Source: Candidatus Thiodiazotropha sp. (ex Epidulcina cf. delphinae)
Lineage (GTDB): Bacteria; Pseudomonadota; Gammaproteobacteria; Chromatiales; Chromatiaceae
Length of the DNA stretch: 48,695 nt
Direction: 5' to 3'
NCBI GenBank assembly: GCA_025656505.1
Contig: JAHXHR010000010.1
Location: forward strand, 1 to 48,695
Shown here piece by piece: positions 1-10,819 of the stretch. Positions within the stretch are counted from its first letter, which is position 1. Each line of letters begins with the position of its first letter. The position numbers and the translations under genes are program-made. Under the pieces are notes generated by a model. That model worked only from the letters and a program-made list of their open reading frames with translations, made no database searches and was not told the DNA's origin.

Positions 1-48
1 GCGGCTCTGAATGGTACAGAATCTATGACGAGGTACACTGGAGTTCCT

Positions 49-2037
49 TTAAACAAAAACGAACCAGGTCAGCAACAGCAGCAGACCCAGGATCATGGCA
101 ATAGCGTAGTGATAGAGATAACCGGTCTGTACATGGCGCACGACAGCCGCCAACCAGCCGACCGTGTGGGCGGAGCCGTTGACCGCCAGGCCGTCGATCA
201 GCCCCCGGTCGCCCGCCAACCAGAGAAATTTGCCCAACCCGCGACTACCGCCGGCAAAGACCGCCTGATAGATCTCGTCAAACCAGTATTTTCTGTCCAA
301 CAGTTGGTAGAGGGGCAAAAGCGTGGTTTTCACCTTCTCGGCAATGGCCGGATTCTTCATGTAGATATACCAGGCGACAAGGAGTCCCCCCATGGCCAGG
401 TAGAAAGGCAGCCCCATCATCCCGTGCAGGATGAATCCGCCGGCCCCGTGGAAACTCTCGCCGACGGCGCCGAGGGTATCGTGTTCGGGCAGTACGTGGA
501 GCACCCCTTTGAACCAGTCGCCGAACAGCATCGGTCCGATGGTGAGATAGCCGAGGAACACCGAGGGGATGGCCAGCAGCACCAGCGGGACGGTCACCAC
601 CTTGGGCGTTTCGTGCAAATGCGCCTTGGCGTGTTCATCCCGCGGCCCTTCCCCGTGGAAGACCAGAAAGAACATGCGGAAGCTATAGAGTGCGGTGACG
701 AAGACACCGGCCACCACCAGCACATAGGCATAACCGGAACCGGCAATCGATGAGTGATGCACCGCCTCGATGATGGCGTCCTTGGAGAAGAAGCCGGAGA
801 AGCCGGGAAAGCCGATCAGCGCCAGGGAACCGACCAGTGACGTCCAGTAGGTGATCGGCATGTACTTGCGAATGCCGCCCATGTTGCGGATATCCTGATC
901 GTGGTGCATACCGATAATGACCGAACCGGCGGCGAGGAACAGCAGCGCCTTGAAAAAGGCATGGGTCATCAGATGGAAGATGCCCGCAGCATAGGCGGAG
1001 GCGCCCAAGGCGACCATCATGTAGCCCAACTGGGAGAGGGTCGAATAGGCCACCACCCGTTTGATGTCGTTCTGTACGATGCCGATCAGACCGGTGAAGA
1101 AGGCGGTAGTGGCGCCGATGACCAAGACAAAACTGAGAGCGGTCTCCGACAGCTCATAGAGCGGCGACATCCGCGCCACCATGAAGATACCGGCGGTAAC
1201 CATGGTGGCGGCATGGATCAGGGCGGAGATGGGGGTCGGACCCTCCATCGAGTCCGGCAGCCAGACATGCAACGGAACCTGGGCCGACTTGCCCATGGCG
1301 CCGATGAACAGCAGGATGCCGATCACCGACATCAGCGACCAACTGCTGTCGCCCCAGATCTGGATCTGGGTATCGGCCAGCCCCGGCGCCTTGGCGAACA
1401 CTTCGGCATAGTCGAGGCTGTCGGTATACATGGCGATGGCTGCGATACCCAGGATAAAACCGAAATCACCGACCCGGTTGACCAGGAATGCCTTCAGATT
1501 GGCGAATATCGCCGTCGGTCGCACCGACCAGAAACCGATCAACAGGTAGGAGACCAGACCGACCGCTTCCCAGCCGAAAAAGAGTTGCATGAAGTTGTTG
1601 GACATCACCAACATCAGCATCGAAAAGGTGAACAGGGAGATATAGCTGAAGAAGCGCTGGTAGCTGTTGCGCCCCGCCAAACTGGTCTTGGGCCAGTTGT
1701 GCTCATCGTCGGCCATGTAGCCGATGGTATAGATATGCACGCAGAAGGAGACGAAGGTGACCACGCTGATCATCACGGCGGTGAGCTGATCGACCAGAAA
1801 GCCCACTTCCATATTGAGGCCGTCGCTGACCATCCAGGTGTAGACCTGACCGTTAAAGATCGCCTCGCCGTCGAACATGAAACGTTTCAGCACGAACAGC
1901 GAGAGTAAAGCTGAAATACCCACACCGGTGCTGGCCACCCAGTGGGCGCCTTTACGCCCAATGGCGCCACTGAAGAAACCGGCAATAACGGCGCCGACAA
2001 GAGGCGCCAGTACGATTGTCAGATAGATATTTTCCAT
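49..2037 (-). CDS. nuoL: NADH-quinone oxidoreductase subunit L (NuoL)
   Basis: This is the large antiporter-like membrane subunit at the distal end of the complex I membrane arm, involved in proton translocation. The 662-residue product is full length for the family. It is hydrophobic throughout and has the family motifs WEAVGLVSYLLIGFW (about residues 155-169) and HVWLPDSMEGPTP (about 257-269). The lateral-helix C-terminal region is present and ends in a hydrophobic tail. It is the last nuo gene wholly inside the window; nuoM would be expected beyond position 1, and no start codon for it lies in bases 1-48. A 170-bp gap with a repeat separates it from nuoK, which is wider than the other spacings in this operon. 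Confidence 0.97.
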   Translation of the reverse strand: MENIYLTIVLAPLVGAVIAGFFSGAIGRKGAHWVASTGVGISALLSLFVLKRFMFDGEAIFNGQVYTWMVSDGLNMEVGFLVDQLTAVMISVVTFVSFCVHIYTIGYMADDEHNWPKTSLAGRNSYQRFFSYISLFTFSMLMLVMSNNFMQLFFGWEAVGLVSYLLIGFWSVRPTAIFANLKAFLVNRVGDFGFILGIAAIAMYTDSLDYAEVFAKAPGLADTQIQIWGDSSWSLMSVIGILLFIGAMGKSAQVPLHVWLPDSMEGPTPISALIHAATMVTAGIFMVARMSPLYELSETALSFVLVIGATTAFFTGLIGIVQNDIKRVVAYSTLSQLGYMMVALGASAYAAGIFHLMTHAFFKALLFLAAGSVIIGMHHDQDIRNMGGIRKYMPITYWTSLVGSLALIGFPGFSGFFSKDAIIEAVHHSSIAGSGYAYVLVVAGVFVTALYSFRMFFLVFHGEGPRDEHAKAHLHETPKVVTVPLVLLAIPSVFLGYLTIGPMLFGDWFKGVLHVLPEHDTLGAVGESFHGAGGFILHGMMGLPFYLAMGGLLVAWYIYMKNPAIAEKVKTTLLPLYQLLDRKYWFDEIYQAVFAGGSRGLGKFLWLAGDRGLIDGLAVNGSAHTVGWLAAVVRHVQTGYLYHYAIAMILGLLLLLTWFVFV

Positions 2038-2060
2038 ATCTCTCGCTACTTGATTATCAG

Positions 2061-2201
2061 TCCGCTAATGAACGCAAATGAACGCGAATATTGACTATTC
2101 ATGTCCTGCGCCATCCGTATGTTTAAGCCTCATCTATACCAGCCCGCACCCACTCACGGCGAATAAAAAAACATTTGCGTTTATTCGCGTTCATTTGCGG
2201 A
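2061..2201. repeat. Intergenic inverted repeat between nuoL and nuoK
   Basis: The arms at 2061-2090 and 2168-2201 are imperfect inverted copies built from iterated AACGCAAATGAACGCGAAT-like units. This is a REP/MITE-like structure lodged inside the nuo operon. In the nuo transcript it could fold and affect expression of nuoL and downstream genes; that effect is inference. Confidence 0.7.
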
Positions 2202-2207
2202 CCCGAT

Positions 2208-2513
2208 CTAACCTTTCAGCGCATCCATATCCTCTACGTTGATGCTCTGCTTGCTACGGAACAGCACCACCAGGATCGCCAAACCGATCGCGGCCTCGGC
2301 CGCAGCCACTGTGAGGATAAAGAACACGAAAACCTGCCCGGCGTTATCTCCCAGAAAATGGGAGAAGGCGACAAAATTGATGTTCACCGCCAACAGCATC
2401 AACTCGACGCACATCAGCAACACGATAACGTTCTTACGGTTGATGAAAATGCCCGCAATGCTGATAGCAAAGAGAATGGCGCCGAGAATGAGGTAATCCG
2501 AGAGTGCAATCAT
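2208..2513 (-). CDS. nuoK: NADH-quinone oxidoreductase subunit K (NuoK)
   Basis: This small membrane subunit of complex I (MrpC-like) carries conserved membrane glutamates used in proton transfer. The 101-residue product matches the usual length of about 100. It shows three transmembrane helices, with the signature [19 protein letters not shown] in the middle (about residues 33-51) and the second glutamate in [13 protein letters not shown] (about 69-81). It lies 7 bp after nuoJ in the operon direction. Confidence 0.97.
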   Translation of the reverse strand: MIALSDYLILGAILFAISIAGIFINRKNVIVLLMCVELMLLAVNINFVAFSHFLGDNAGQVFVFFILTVAAAEAAIGLAILVVLFRSKQSINVEDMDALKG

Positions 2514-2520
2514 GTCAGTG

Positions 2521-3123
2521 TCATCCTTTCTCGGCGTCCATGGAGACCACGCGGATACGGTCGCCGCTTTTCACCGCCACCTGGCCGGCCGGATCGAGAT
2601 ACTTAGCGCCGGGACGCTTTCGCATCGTCAGTCCTATTGCGGCGATGATGGCGACCAGCAGAATCACTGCGGCAATCTCAAAGGGGTACATGTAGACGGT
2701 ATAAAGCACACTGCCGAGTTCCTCGGTATTGCTGTAGTCTGCGGCATGCCTAGCCGGAACGGCATACTGCTCCAGTCCGAAATTACCTGGACCGACGATC
2801 AGTATCAGTTCAGCCGCCATGGCAATGGCCAACACGATTCCCAGCGGCAACAGTTTGATGAATCCCGCTCTTAATACGGCGATGTCGATATCCAGCATCA
2901 TCAGTACGAACACAAACAGCACCATCACCGCTCCCACGTAGACCAGCACCAGCACGATGGCCAGAAACTCGGCCTCGGCAAGCAGCCAGATCCCGCTGCA
3001 GGCGACAAAGGTAAGGATCAGAAACAAGGCCGAGTGAACCGGATTGCGTCGGGTTACTACCATTGTCGCCGAGAGAAGCACCACTGCGGCCAGGACGTAG
3101 AAAATCAGCTTTTCAAGTGTCAT
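2521..3123 (-). CDS. nuoJ: NADH-quinone oxidoreductase subunit J (NuoJ)
   Basis: NuoJ is a membrane-arm subunit of complex I that helps shape the quinone-to-proton coupling path. The 200-residue product is normal in length. It has five predicted transmembrane segments, including the conserved TM3 stretch [20 protein letters not shown] (about residues 54-73), followed by a hydrophilic C-terminus. It starts at ATG 3123, 40 bp after nuoI. Confidence 0.97.
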   Translation of the reverse strand: MTLEKLIFYVLAAVVLLSATMVVTRRNPVHSALFLILTFVACSGIWLLAEAEFLAIVLVLVYVGAVMVLFVFVLMMLDIDIAVLRAGFIKLLPLGIVLAIAMAAELILIVGPGNFGLEQYAVPARHAADYSNTEELGSVLYTVYMYPFEIAAVILLVAIIAAIGLTMRKRPGAKYLDPAGQVAVKSGDRIRVVSMDAEKG

Positions 3124-3163
3124 GTATGGATTCCAGTTATCTCATCCGAGTGCTTTTTATGCA

Positions 3164-3652
3164 TCAGCGATATTTCGCCTGCGCGTCGATATCCGCGGCG
3201 ATTTGAGTCTCGTGTTTGTCGCCGATCGCCAACAGCTTCTCCTTAGTCATGATGCTCTCACCGCGATTCTCGAAGTGGTATTCGTAGATGCGGGTCTCCA
3301 CAATCGCATCCACCGGGCAGGCCTCCTGGCAATAGCCGCAGTAGATACATTTGAACAAATCGATATCGTAACGGGTGGTGCGGCGCGAACCGTCTTCCCT
3401 TGGCTCCGCTTCGATGGTGATCGCCAATGCCGGACAGGTCGCCTCACAGAGTTTACAGGCGATGCAGCGCTCCTCACCGCTCCGATAGCGACGCAGGGCA
3501 TGCAAACCGCGAAACCTTGGCGATACCGGCGTCTTCTCCTCCGGATACATGATGGTGAACTTTTTCTTGAACAGGTAGCGTCCGGTGAGACTCAGTCCAC
3601 GAAACAGCTCCAGCAGGAAAAGGCTCTTGAAATAGTTTGAAAGCGCTTTCAT
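3164..3652 (-). CDS. nuoI: NADH-quinone oxidoreductase subunit I (NuoI)
   Basis: This is the peripheral-arm ferredoxin-like subunit that carries clusters N6a and N6b and passes electrons towards N2. Two 4Fe-4S motifs are visible, [12 protein letters not shown] and [13 protein letters not shown] chose ATG 3652 (protein begins MKALSNYF, 162 residues) because AGGAGG sits just upstream; a longer reading from 3676 would run into the nuoH end. The gene follows the damaged nuoH and looks intact. Confidence 0.96.
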   Translation of the reverse strand: MKALSNYFKSLFLLELFRGLSLTGRYLFKKKFTIMYPEEKTPVSPRFRGLHALRRYRSGEERCIACKLCEATCPALAITIEAEPREDGSRRTTRYDIDLFKCIYCGYCQEACPVDAIVETRIYEYHFENRGESIMTKEKLLAIGDKHETQIAADIDAQAKYR

Positions 3653-3663
3653 AGGAGACCTCC

Positions 3664-4651
3664 TCAGTCGAACCACCAGGGCAGTTGATAGACCACTGCC
3701 AGACCTACCACGACAATCCAGACAATCGTGATCGGGATGAGCACCTTCCAGCCGAGCCGCATGATCTGGTCATAGCGGTAACGGGGAAAGGTGGCGCGCA
3801 AACAGGGGGCCCAGCACTGGCCAACCCTGAAATGGCGAGAGCCAGCCACCCAGAAACATCACCGCGGTCAACGCAGCGATCAGGATCATGTTGGCGTACT
3901 CGGCGAGGAAGAAGACGGCGAACAGCATGCCGGAGTACTCCACATGGAAACCGGCCACGATTTCGGACTCACCCTCCGCCACGTCAAACGGGGCGCGGTT
4001 GGTTTCGGCAACGCCGGAAATCACATACACCCCGAACAGCGGTAACAGGGGCAACCAGAACCAGGCAAAGAGGCCACCCTCCTGGGCCTTGATGATCTCG
4101 CCGAGATTCAGGCTGCCGGCGGCCACCAGCACGCCGACCAGGGCAAAACCCATGGCGATCTCGTAGGCCACGATTTGGGCTGCGGAACGCATCGCGCCGA
4201 GAAGGGCGTATTTCGAATTCGAGGCCCAACCGGCGATGATGACGCCATACACACCCACCGAGGTCAGCGCCAGGATATAGAGCAAACCGGCGTTGATATC
4301 GGCCAGCACCAGTTTTTCATCGAAGGGGAAGACCGCCCAGGCCGCCAAAGCGGGTCCGAGGGTGATGACCGGGGCGATGATAAACAGCAGTTTATTGGCG
4401 TTGGTCGGGATGATGATCTCTTTGAACATCAGTTTGACCGCATCCGCGATGGGCTGCAACCAGCCCTTGGGGCCTACCCTGTTAGGACCGATACGTACCT
4501 GTATGTAACTGATGACCTTGCGCTCCGCATAGGTGTAATAAGCCACCACGAGCATCACCGGGGCAATGATCGCCACAATCTTGAGCAGGGTCCAGACCAG
4601 GTATTGGATGTCAGAGGGAAAGGCTCCCCAGAGGCTGATAAAGGATTCCAT
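3664..4651 (-). pseudogene. nuoH: nuoH, interrupted by an out-of-frame deletion
   Basis: NuoH is the membrane subunit that forms much of the quinone chamber. The first 284 or so codons (start ATG 4651, protein begins MESFISLWG) read as normal NuoH, including [20 protein letters not shown] and [20 protein letters not shown]. After GWPVLGPLF, around 3810, the frame runs into nine unrelated residues and a stop at 3770. The authentic C-terminus, [19 protein letters not shown] to QLPWWFD, continues in another frame to 3664. Family members have roughly 20 extra residues here (a transmembrane helix), so an internal piece of about 50-60 bp is missing with a frame change. Either the gene is broken or the assembly has an error. 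Confidence 0.85.
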
Positions 4652-4654
4652 CGG

Positions 4655-7012
4655 TTACGCCTTCTCCACTGTCACTTCGCCAAAGGGCTGGCCCAACATC
4701 GCGGTATCTCTCAGACCGGCGGATACCCATACGCAACCCTCCGGTATCGCTTCATCCAGTTGCAGCGGGAGTTTCGCCTGATAGCCGTTCTGCTTGATCA
4801 GCGCATGCTGCGCTGACTCCAAACCCTGACGCTTTGCCTCCTGCGGGTGCAGCCGAATAGCGGCGACGCCGGCATCCTTGGTCTGTTGCAGCGCCGTAGC
4901 ACGGCGAACCAAGGGGTCGGCCGCATAGAGCGGGGTATCGCCCGCTCGCAACAGGCCGTCGGTAGTCAGTTGCGGTTCCAGTGAAGCCGGTTCAGCAATC
5001 TTATTGTGCAGCGGCGATTCATCACACAGGGCGTGTAATTCGTCACCTATCTGTTGCGGATCGGTATAGTCGAAGCCCTGCTGATTCAGCAGATTACCCA
5101 GCACCCGCAGGATCTTCCATCCTGGACGCGCTTCGCCCTGGGGCCTAACCGCCCCTCTGTTCCGCTGCCAAAGGCCCTCTGCATTGACGTAGGTGCCGGA
5201 GGTCTCTGTGTAGAGGGCCGTGGGAAGCAGGATATCGGCGCAGGCTTCGAGTTCCGGACTGCGGTAGGCGCTCAAGGCCACCACGCTATCCGCACTTTGC
5301 AGTGCGCTTTGGGACAATGCACCGTTCCAAAAATCCATGCCGGGCTCGACACCCAGCAACAGATAGCCCTTGCGAGGCAGTTTGAGCATCTCCAAGGCAT
5401 CCAGCCCTTTGTCATCGGCCGGTTTGCCGCCTGCCTGCAGGTGAGGAACAGCGCCGGCCAGTTGAGCCCCTACCGTATTTGCCGCGGATGGCGCGAAACA
5501 GAGTCGGGAACCGGTCGCATCAGCCAAACCTGAGGCTAACGCGCACAGCAGCGAGAAGTCGGGGTGGGCCTGCGCCAACCCTCCCAGCATCACCACCGAG
5601 GAGTCTGCGTTTTTGAGGGCGTCGGCGGTCGCTCGGGCAAACTCATCGGCCTTTGCCGACTTGAGCAGCTTGGCGACTGCGCCACCGGCCTTAACGCCTG
5701 CGGCCTTGGCAACTGCCGCAAGTCGTCCAACCATCTCTCCCGGGGCGCAATACGACTGCCGATGCTTATGATTCAATTCCAGCCGCAGTGGAGAAATATA
5801 GCTGACACCGGCGCCGGCCAAGGCGGCTTTACGCAAACGGTGCGCCAGGATGGGCTGCTCCTTGCGCAGGTTTCCACCCACAATCAACGCCGCGTTGAGG
5901 GCATCGAGTTCACTAACCCTGATACCGAGCCAATTTGCCTGGGTCTGGGTTTCATCAAGCCGAAAATCACCCTGGCGCAAGCGGCTGTCGACATTGTTAC
6001 ACCCTAGGCCACGCATCAGCTTCTGCGCCAGATAGAGTTCCTCCAGGGTGGCAACGGGTGACAGCAGCGCACCGATCTGATCCGTCTCCTTGATCTCACT
6101 GAAAACAGCGGCAGCCATCTCCAGGGCGATTTCCCAGCTTACCTCGATCCACTCGCCGCTCTTCTTGATCATGGGGACCATCAGGCGGTCGCGGCTGTAG
6201 AGGCCCTGGTAACTGAAACGGTCGCGGTCGGAAAGCCAGGTCTCATTGATCGATTCGTTGTCCCTGGGATGGACACGCATCACCTTATTGCCACGTAGAT
6301 GCAAGTTGATGTTAGAGCCCAGACTGTCGTGGGGCGCCACGGCTTCCACCTGTGTCAGCTCCCAGGCACGGGCATTGAAACGAAAGGGTTTTGAGGTCAG
6401 GGCGCCGACCGGACAGAGATCGATGACATTGCCGGAGAGTTCCGAATCGATACTCTTTTCTATATAGGTGCCGATAACGGTATGTTCGCCACGGCCGGTA
6501 GCCCCCATCTCACGGATACCCGCGATCTCGTCGCCGAAACGCACACACCGGGTGCAGTGGATACAGCGTGTCATATCGGTGGCGATCAACGGACCGATAT
6601 TCTTGTCGGCCACGACTCGTTTACCCTCGGTATAGCGGGAGATATCCCCGCCGTAACCAATGGCGACATCCTGCAGTTCGCACTCGCCGCCCTGATCGCA
6701 GATCGGGCAGTCGAGAGGATGATTAATGAGCAGAAACTCCATGGTCCCCTTCTGCGCCGCCAGCGCCCTGGGGGAGCGGGTATGCACTTTCATGCCGTCA
6801 CTGACCGGTGTGGCGCAAGCCGGCAACGGCTTGGGCGCCTTCTCCACCTCGACCAGGCACATCCGGCAATTGGCTGAGATGGATAGCTTTTTGTGATAAC
6901 AGAAGCGAGGGATGCGAATACCCGCCGCATCGGTAGCCTCGATGAGCATGGTCCCTGCTTTCGCCTGCAGTTCGCGGCCGTCTACTTCAATGGTGATGGT
7001 GGAATCTGTCAT
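4655..7012 (-). CDS. nuoG: NADH-quinone oxidoreductase subunit G (NuoG)
   Basis: This is the large iron-sulfur subunit of the complex I peripheral arm. The 785-residue product has an N-terminal 2Fe-2S ferredoxin domain (GIRIPRFCYHKKLSISANCR then CRMCLVEVE), a Cys/His cluster region (LDCPICDQGGECELQD), the ferredoxin motif CIHCTRCVRFGDE, and a long molybdopterin-oxidoreductase-like C-terminal domain. ATG 7012 (MTDSTITIEVDGREL) is preferred to the upstream 7057, which would overlap nuoF. The nuoH start follows 3 bp after the stop, so the two are tightly coupled. Confidence 0.96.
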   Translation of the reverse strand: MTDSTITIEVDGRELQAKAGTMLIEATDAAGIRIPRFCYHKKLSISANCRMCLVEVEKAPKPLPACATPVSDGMKVHTRSPRALAAQKGTMEFLLINHPLDCPICDQGGECELQDVAIGYGGDISRYTEGKRVVADKNIGPLIATDMTRCIHCTRCVRFGDEIAGIREMGATGRGEHTVIGTYIEKSIDSELSGNVIDLCPVGALTSKPFRFNARAWELTQVEAVAPHDSLGSNINLHLRGNKVMRVHPRDNESINETWLSDRDRFSYQGLYSRDRLMVPMIKKSGEWIEVSWEIALEMAAAVFSEIKETDQIGALLSPVATLEELYLAQKLMRGLGCNNVDSRLRQGDFRLDETQTQANWLGIRVSELDALNAALIVGGNLRKEQPILAHRLRKAALAGAGVSYISPLRLELNHKHRQSYCAPGEMVGRLAAVAKAAGVKAGGAVAKLLKSAKADEFARATADALKNADSSVVMLGGLAQAHPDFSLLCALASGLADATGSRLCFAPSAANTVGAQLAGAVPHLQAGGKPADDKGLDALEMLKLPRKGYLLLGVEPGMDFWNGALSQSALQSADSVVALSAYRSPELEACADILLPTALYTETSGTYVNAEGLWQRNRGAVRPQGEARPGWKILRVLGNLLNQQGFDYTDPQQIGDELHALCDESPLHNKIAEPASLEPQLTTDGLLRAGDTPLYAADPLVRRATALQQTKDAGVAAIRLHPQEAKRQGLESAQHALIKQNGYQAKLPLQLDEAIPEGCVWVSAGLRDTAMLGQPFGEVTVEKA

Positions 7013-7035
7013 CGTCGTGTCTGTCTCTCGTGACC

Positions 7036-8310
7036 TCAGCCGACCCCGACCATGCAACGCTGATGGTCGATGTGATACTGAAATTCATCGCGGAAATGGC
7101 GCAACATGCCCTGTACCGGCATGGCGGCCGCGTCCCCCAGGGCGCAAATGGTCTTGCCGCTGATCTTGCCTGCCACGTCGTCCAACAGATCCAGATCCTC
7201 CTGCCGGCCTTGACCTGCTTCGATGCGCTGCACCACTCGATAGAGCCAGCCGGTGCCTTCCCGGCAAGGGGTGCATTGCCCACAGGACTCTTCATAATAG
7301 AAATAGGACATGCGCTCCAGGATCTTGACCATGCAATTGGTGTCGTCCAGGACAATCACCGCACCGGAACCGAGCATGGAGCCTGCGGCGGCGATAGCGT
7401 CGTAGTCCATGTTGAGTTCCATCATCTGATCGCCAGGAATGACCGGGGAGGAGGAACCACCCGGTATGACCGCCTTGATCCTTCGTCCATCCTTCACCCC
7501 GCCTGCCATCTCCAACAACTCGGAAAACGGCGTACCCATGGGGATCTCGAAAACACCGGGATTGTTGATGTTGCCGGAAATGGAAAAGAGCTTGGAGCCA
7601 CCGCTGTTCTTGACACCGATATCGGCAAACCAGGCTCCCCCTTTCTCTATAATCATCGGGATGGAGGCAAGGCTCTCAGTATTGTTGATAATGGTGGGAC
7701 GACCGTAAAGGCCGAAATGGGCGGGAAACGGCGGCTTATAGCGGGGTTGCCCTTTCTTACCCTCGATGGACTCCAGCAGCGCCGTTTCTTCACCGCAGAT
7801 GTAGGCCCCGGCGCCGAGATGGGTGTATAACTCGAAATCGAAACCGGAACCCAGCAGGTCGTTTCCCAAAAAACCGGCATTGCGGGCCTCTTCCAAGGCC
7901 TGTTCAAAGCGTTCGTAGGGTTCCCAGAACTCGCCCCGAATATAGTTATAGCCACGGGTGGCGCCTATCGCATAGCCTGCGATAATCATACCTTCAATCA
8001 ATTGATGCGGGTTGTAACGGAGGATGTCCCGATCCTTGAAGGTTCCCGGTTCGCCTTCATCGGAATTGCAGACCACATATTTCTGACCCGGTGCATTGCG
8101 GGAGATGAAGCTCCATTTCAAACCGGTGGGAAAACCGGCCCCGCCCCGCCCCCTCAGCCCCGACATCTTGACCTCTTCGATGATCGCTTCCGGCGGCGTC
8201 TTTTCCGTCAGGATCTTTTTCAGCATTTCGTAACCGCCACGACTCTGATACTGTTCCAACAACCAGGGGCGTTCAAGATCCAGGGTTCGTAAGCAGACTT
8301 CGTTGGCCAT
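7036..8310 (-). CDS. nuoF: NADH-quinone oxidoreductase subunit F (NuoF)
   Basis: This subunit is the NADH entry point of complex I: it binds NADH and FMN and carries cluster N3. At 424 residues it is normal in length. The glycine-rich nucleotide motif [13 protein letters not shown] (about residues 54-66), the FMN/NADH-region motif [17 protein letters not shown] (about 167-183) and the cluster motif [15 protein letters not shown] (about 340-354) with a downstream Cys are all present. It is 7 bp from nuoE and 23 bp from nuoG. Confidence 0.97.
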   Translation of the reverse strand: MANEVCLRTLDLERPWLLEQYQSRGGYEMLKKILTEKTPPEAIIEEVKMSGLRGRGGAGFPTGLKWSFISRNAPGQKYVVCNSDEGEPGTFKDRDILRYNPHQLIEGMIIAGYAIGATRGYNYIRGEFWEPYERFEQALEEARNAGFLGNDLLGSGFDFELYTHLGAGAYICGEETALLESIEGKKGQPRYKPPFPAHFGLYGRPTIINNTESLASIPMIIEKGGAWFADIGVKNSGGSKLFSISGNINNPGVFEIPMGTPFSELLEMAGGVKDGRRIKAVIPGGSSSPVIPGDQMMELNMDYDAIAAAGSMLGSGAVIVLDDTNCMVKILERMSYFYYEESCGQCTPCREGTGWLYRVVQRIEAGQGRQEDLDLLDDVAGKISGKTICALGDAAAMPVQGMLRHFRDEFQYHIDHQRCMVGVG

Positions 8311-8317
8311 CCGTTCT

Positions 8318-8824
8318 TTACTCCAGGCCTTCCAGGATCGCGTCGACGATCTCAGGGGTCAGATTTTCATAATATTGTTTGCCGATCTGCATCATCGGCG
8401 CCCCGCCACATGCCCCCAAGCATTCGACTTCTTTGAGGGAGAAACGACCATCCTCGGTGATCTGGCCGAAACTGATGCCCAGCTTCTTCTCAAGGTGTTC
8501 GACGATAATGTCGGATTTATTCGTCATGCAGGAGACATTGGTGCAAACACAGATCTTATGCTTGCCGACCGGTTTCAACTCATACATGGAGTAGAAAGTC
8601 GCCACCTCATAGACCGCGATGGAGGGCATATCCAGATAAGCTGCGACATCGTCCATCAACTGAGTGGTCAACCAGCCTCCATTGTCATCCTGCACGATCA
8701 TCAAGGCGCCCATCACGGCGGACTGCTTCCACTCCGGCGGATATTTGGCGACCCAGCGGTCTATCTCGGCCCTGATCGCTGGGGCAAAAAGTTCCGTTTT
8801 ATCTTTTGCTGTCGTTATCGTCAT
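8318..8824 (-). CDS. nuoE: NADH-quinone oxidoreductase subunit E (NuoE)
   Basis: This thioredoxin-like 2Fe-2S subunit (cluster N1a) pairs with NuoF. The 168-residue product carries the four-cysteine pattern in CTNVSC and [13 protein letters not shown], plus the conserved [14 protein letters not shown]. It sits between nuoD (15 bp away) and nuoF. Confidence 0.97.
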   Translation of the reverse strand: MTITTAKDKTELFAPAIRAEIDRWVAKYPPEWKQSAVMGALMIVQDDNGGWLTTQLMDDVAAYLDMPSIAVYEVATFYSMYELKPVGKHKICVCTNVSCMTNKSDIIVEHLEKKLGISFGQITEDGRFSLKEVECLGACGGAPMMQIGKQYYENLTPEIVDAILEGLE

Positions 8825-8839
8825 CTGAATCTTCTGTCA

Positions 8840-10093
8840 TTAGCGGTCTATCTCGCCAAACACCACGTCCATGGTGCCGATTATCGCCACCACGTCGGCC
8901 AGCATATGGCCCTTGACCATCTCATCCATGGCGGCAAGGTGGGGGAATCCCGGGGCGCGTATCTTTAAACGGTAGGGTTTGTTGGCGCCATCGGAGATGA
9001 TGTAGCAACCAAACTCCCCCTTTGGGGCCTCAACGGCGGCATAAGCTTCACCCACGGGAGGACAGTAGCCTTCAGTGAAGAGCTTGAAGTGATGAATCAG
9101 GCTCTCCATGTCGTCTTTCATCTCGTTACGGGTAGGCGCAGCGATCTTGTTGTCATCCAACATCACCGGACCCGGGTTCTTCCGCAACCAGTCGATACAC
9201 TGCTTAATGATTCGGTTGGATTGACGAAACTCTTCGATGCGTACCAAGTATCGGTCATAACAGTCGCCATTCTTGCCGACAGGAATATCGAAATCCACCT
9301 TATCGTAAGCGGCATAGGACTGTTTTTTGCGTAGATCCCAGGCAATCCCCGAACCGCGAAGCATGGGACCGGTAAAGCCCAATTGCATGGCGCGTTCAGG
9401 AGAAACCACGCCAATGTCGACTGTACGCTGCTTCCAAATACGGTTGTCAGTCAACAGGGTCTCGTACTCATCCACCAGGGCCGGAAAACGGTTACAGAAA
9501 TCCTCAATGAAATCGAGCAAAGAGCCTTGGCGGGCCTGGTTGCGAATCCCAACATCCCGACCGGTGACCCATTGACTGGCCTGGTACCGGGGCATCTGAT
9601 CCGGCAGATCCCGATAGACACCGCCGGGACGATAGTAGGCGGCATGCAGGCGCGCGCCGGAAACCGCCTCATAGCAATCCATCAGATCCTCACGTTCACG
9701 AAAGGCATACAGGAACACCGTCATCGCACCGATGTCGAGGGCATGCGCGCCCAACCACATCAGGTGGTTGAGGATGCGGGTGATTTCGTCAAATAGGGTA
9801 CGGATGTACTGGGCGCGGATCGGCGCCTCGACACCCAACAATTTTTCGATCGCCCGTACATAACCATGCTCGCTGCACATCATCGACACATAGTCGAGGC
9901 GGTCCATGTACGGAATGCTCTGGTTGTAGGGCTTGCTCTCGGCCAACTTCTCGGTTGCGCGATGCAACAAACCGATATGCGGATCGGCGCGCTCGATGAC
10001 CTCCCCGTCCATCTCAAGCACCAAGCGTAGAACACCGTGGGCGGCAGGATGCTGGGGGCCGAAGTTAATGGTGTAGTTACGAATTTCAGGCAT
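8840..10093 (-). CDS. nuoD: NADH-quinone oxidoreductase subunit D (NuoD)
   Basis: This is the 49-kDa-type subunit, related to the large subunit of NiFe hydrogenases, and it lines the quinone site. The 417-residue product starts [20 protein letters not shown], the standard N-terminus. ATG 10093 is therefore preferred to 10123; it overlaps the nuoC end by 8 bp, the usual translational coupling. It is separate from nuoC, unlike the fused nuoCD of Escherichia coli. NuoD normally contacts NuoB at cluster N2, and nuoB is missing here. Confidence 0.97.
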   Translation of the reverse strand: MPEIRNYTINFGPQHPAAHGVLRLVLEMDGEVIERADPHIGLLHRATEKLAESKPYNQSIPYMDRLDYVSMMCSEHGYVRAIEKLLGVEAPIRAQYIRTLFDEITRILNHLMWLGAHALDIGAMTVFLYAFREREDLMDCYEAVSGARLHAAYYRPGGVYRDLPDQMPRYQASQWVTGRDVGIRNQARQGSLLDFIEDFCNRFPALVDEYETLLTDNRIWKQRTVDIGVVSPERAMQLGFTGPMLRGSGIAWDLRKKQSYAAYDKVDFDIPVGKNGDCYDRYLVRIEEFRQSNRIIKQCIDWLRKNPGPVMLDDNKIAAPTRNEMKDDMESLIHHFKLFTEGYCPPVGEAYAAVEAPKGEFGCYIISDGANKPYRLKIRAPGFPHLAAMDEMVKGHMLADVVAIIGTMDVVFGEIDR

Positions 10094-10805
10094 CGCCGGC
10101 ATCCTGCGTTGCGTTATCCTCACTCAGATAACGGTTGTCGTCACGCGTCACACGCGGCACAAGGACGCGTGGATCGATACTCACCGGTTCATAGACCACC
10201 CTGGCCTGGTGCGGGTCATAACGCATCTCCACCTGGCCGGTAAGCGGGAAATCCTTACGGAAGGGATGACCGATAAAGCCGTAATCGGTAAGAATACGAC
10301 GCAAATCGGGATGGCCGTCAAACAGGATGCCGTAGAGATCGAAGGCCTCCCGCTCAAACCAGTCGGCACTCTGCCAAACCGAAACCACCGTGGCAATGAT
10401 GGGCTGTTCGGTATCGACGAAGACCCGTAACCGTAGCCGTATATTTTTGCTGATGGAGAGCAGGTGATAGACCACGGCAAAGCGGTTGGATTGCATGGAT
10501 TCCAATCGACCGATGGGTTGCACACCGCGCCCGAAGCCTGTATTCGGGGCGCTATCGGTCTGCCATTCGGATTGGGCGTATGCCGAATAGTCGGCACCGC
10601 AAACATCGATCAATTCCTGAAAGAAAAATGGCTCATCGTCCCGAAGGCGTGTTGCGACATCGGTAATATGCTCGACCGGCACGACGAGCGTGACCTCACC
10701 ATTGCTGCGCTCGACCATGCAGTCGAGTTCTTTGAATGTCCGGGTAAGGTCTTCCGCCAATCGTTCGAGCCGATCATGCATGCCTTTCTGCGCACCGCTA
10801 CTCAT
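10086..10805 (-). CDS. nuoC: NADH-quinone oxidoreductase subunit C (NuoC)
   Basis: This is the 30-kDa-type peripheral-arm subunit. The 239-residue product has the family signature [20 protein letters not shown] (about residues 147-166) and [12 protein letters not shown]. Two starts are possible: ATG 10805 with GGAG five bases upstream (chosen), or ATG 10823, which forms an ATGA overlap with the nuoA stop but has only a weak binding site. It directly follows nuoA; the gene expected between them, nuoB, is not there. Confidence 0.95.
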   Translation of the reverse strand: MSSGAQKGMHDRLERLAEDLTRTFKELDCMVERSNGEVTLVVPVEHITDVATRLRDDEPFFFQELIDVCGADYSAYAQSEWQTDSAPNTGFGRGVQPIGRLESMQSNRFAVVYHLLSISKNIRLRLRVFVDTEQPIIATVVSVWQSADWFEREAFDLYGILFDGHPDLRRILTDYGFIGHPFRKDFPLTGQVEMRYDPHQARVVYEPVSIDPRVLVPRVTRDDNRYLSEDNATQDAGDA

Positions 10806-10819
10806 TATCTCTCCACCGG

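Noticed and set aside
25-1908. Long plus-strand open frames opposite nuoL (25-753 and 901-1908)
   Set aside because: They are antisense shadows of a clearly conserved GC-rich gene, with His/Gln/Asp-rich products typical of reverse-frame translation and no domain.
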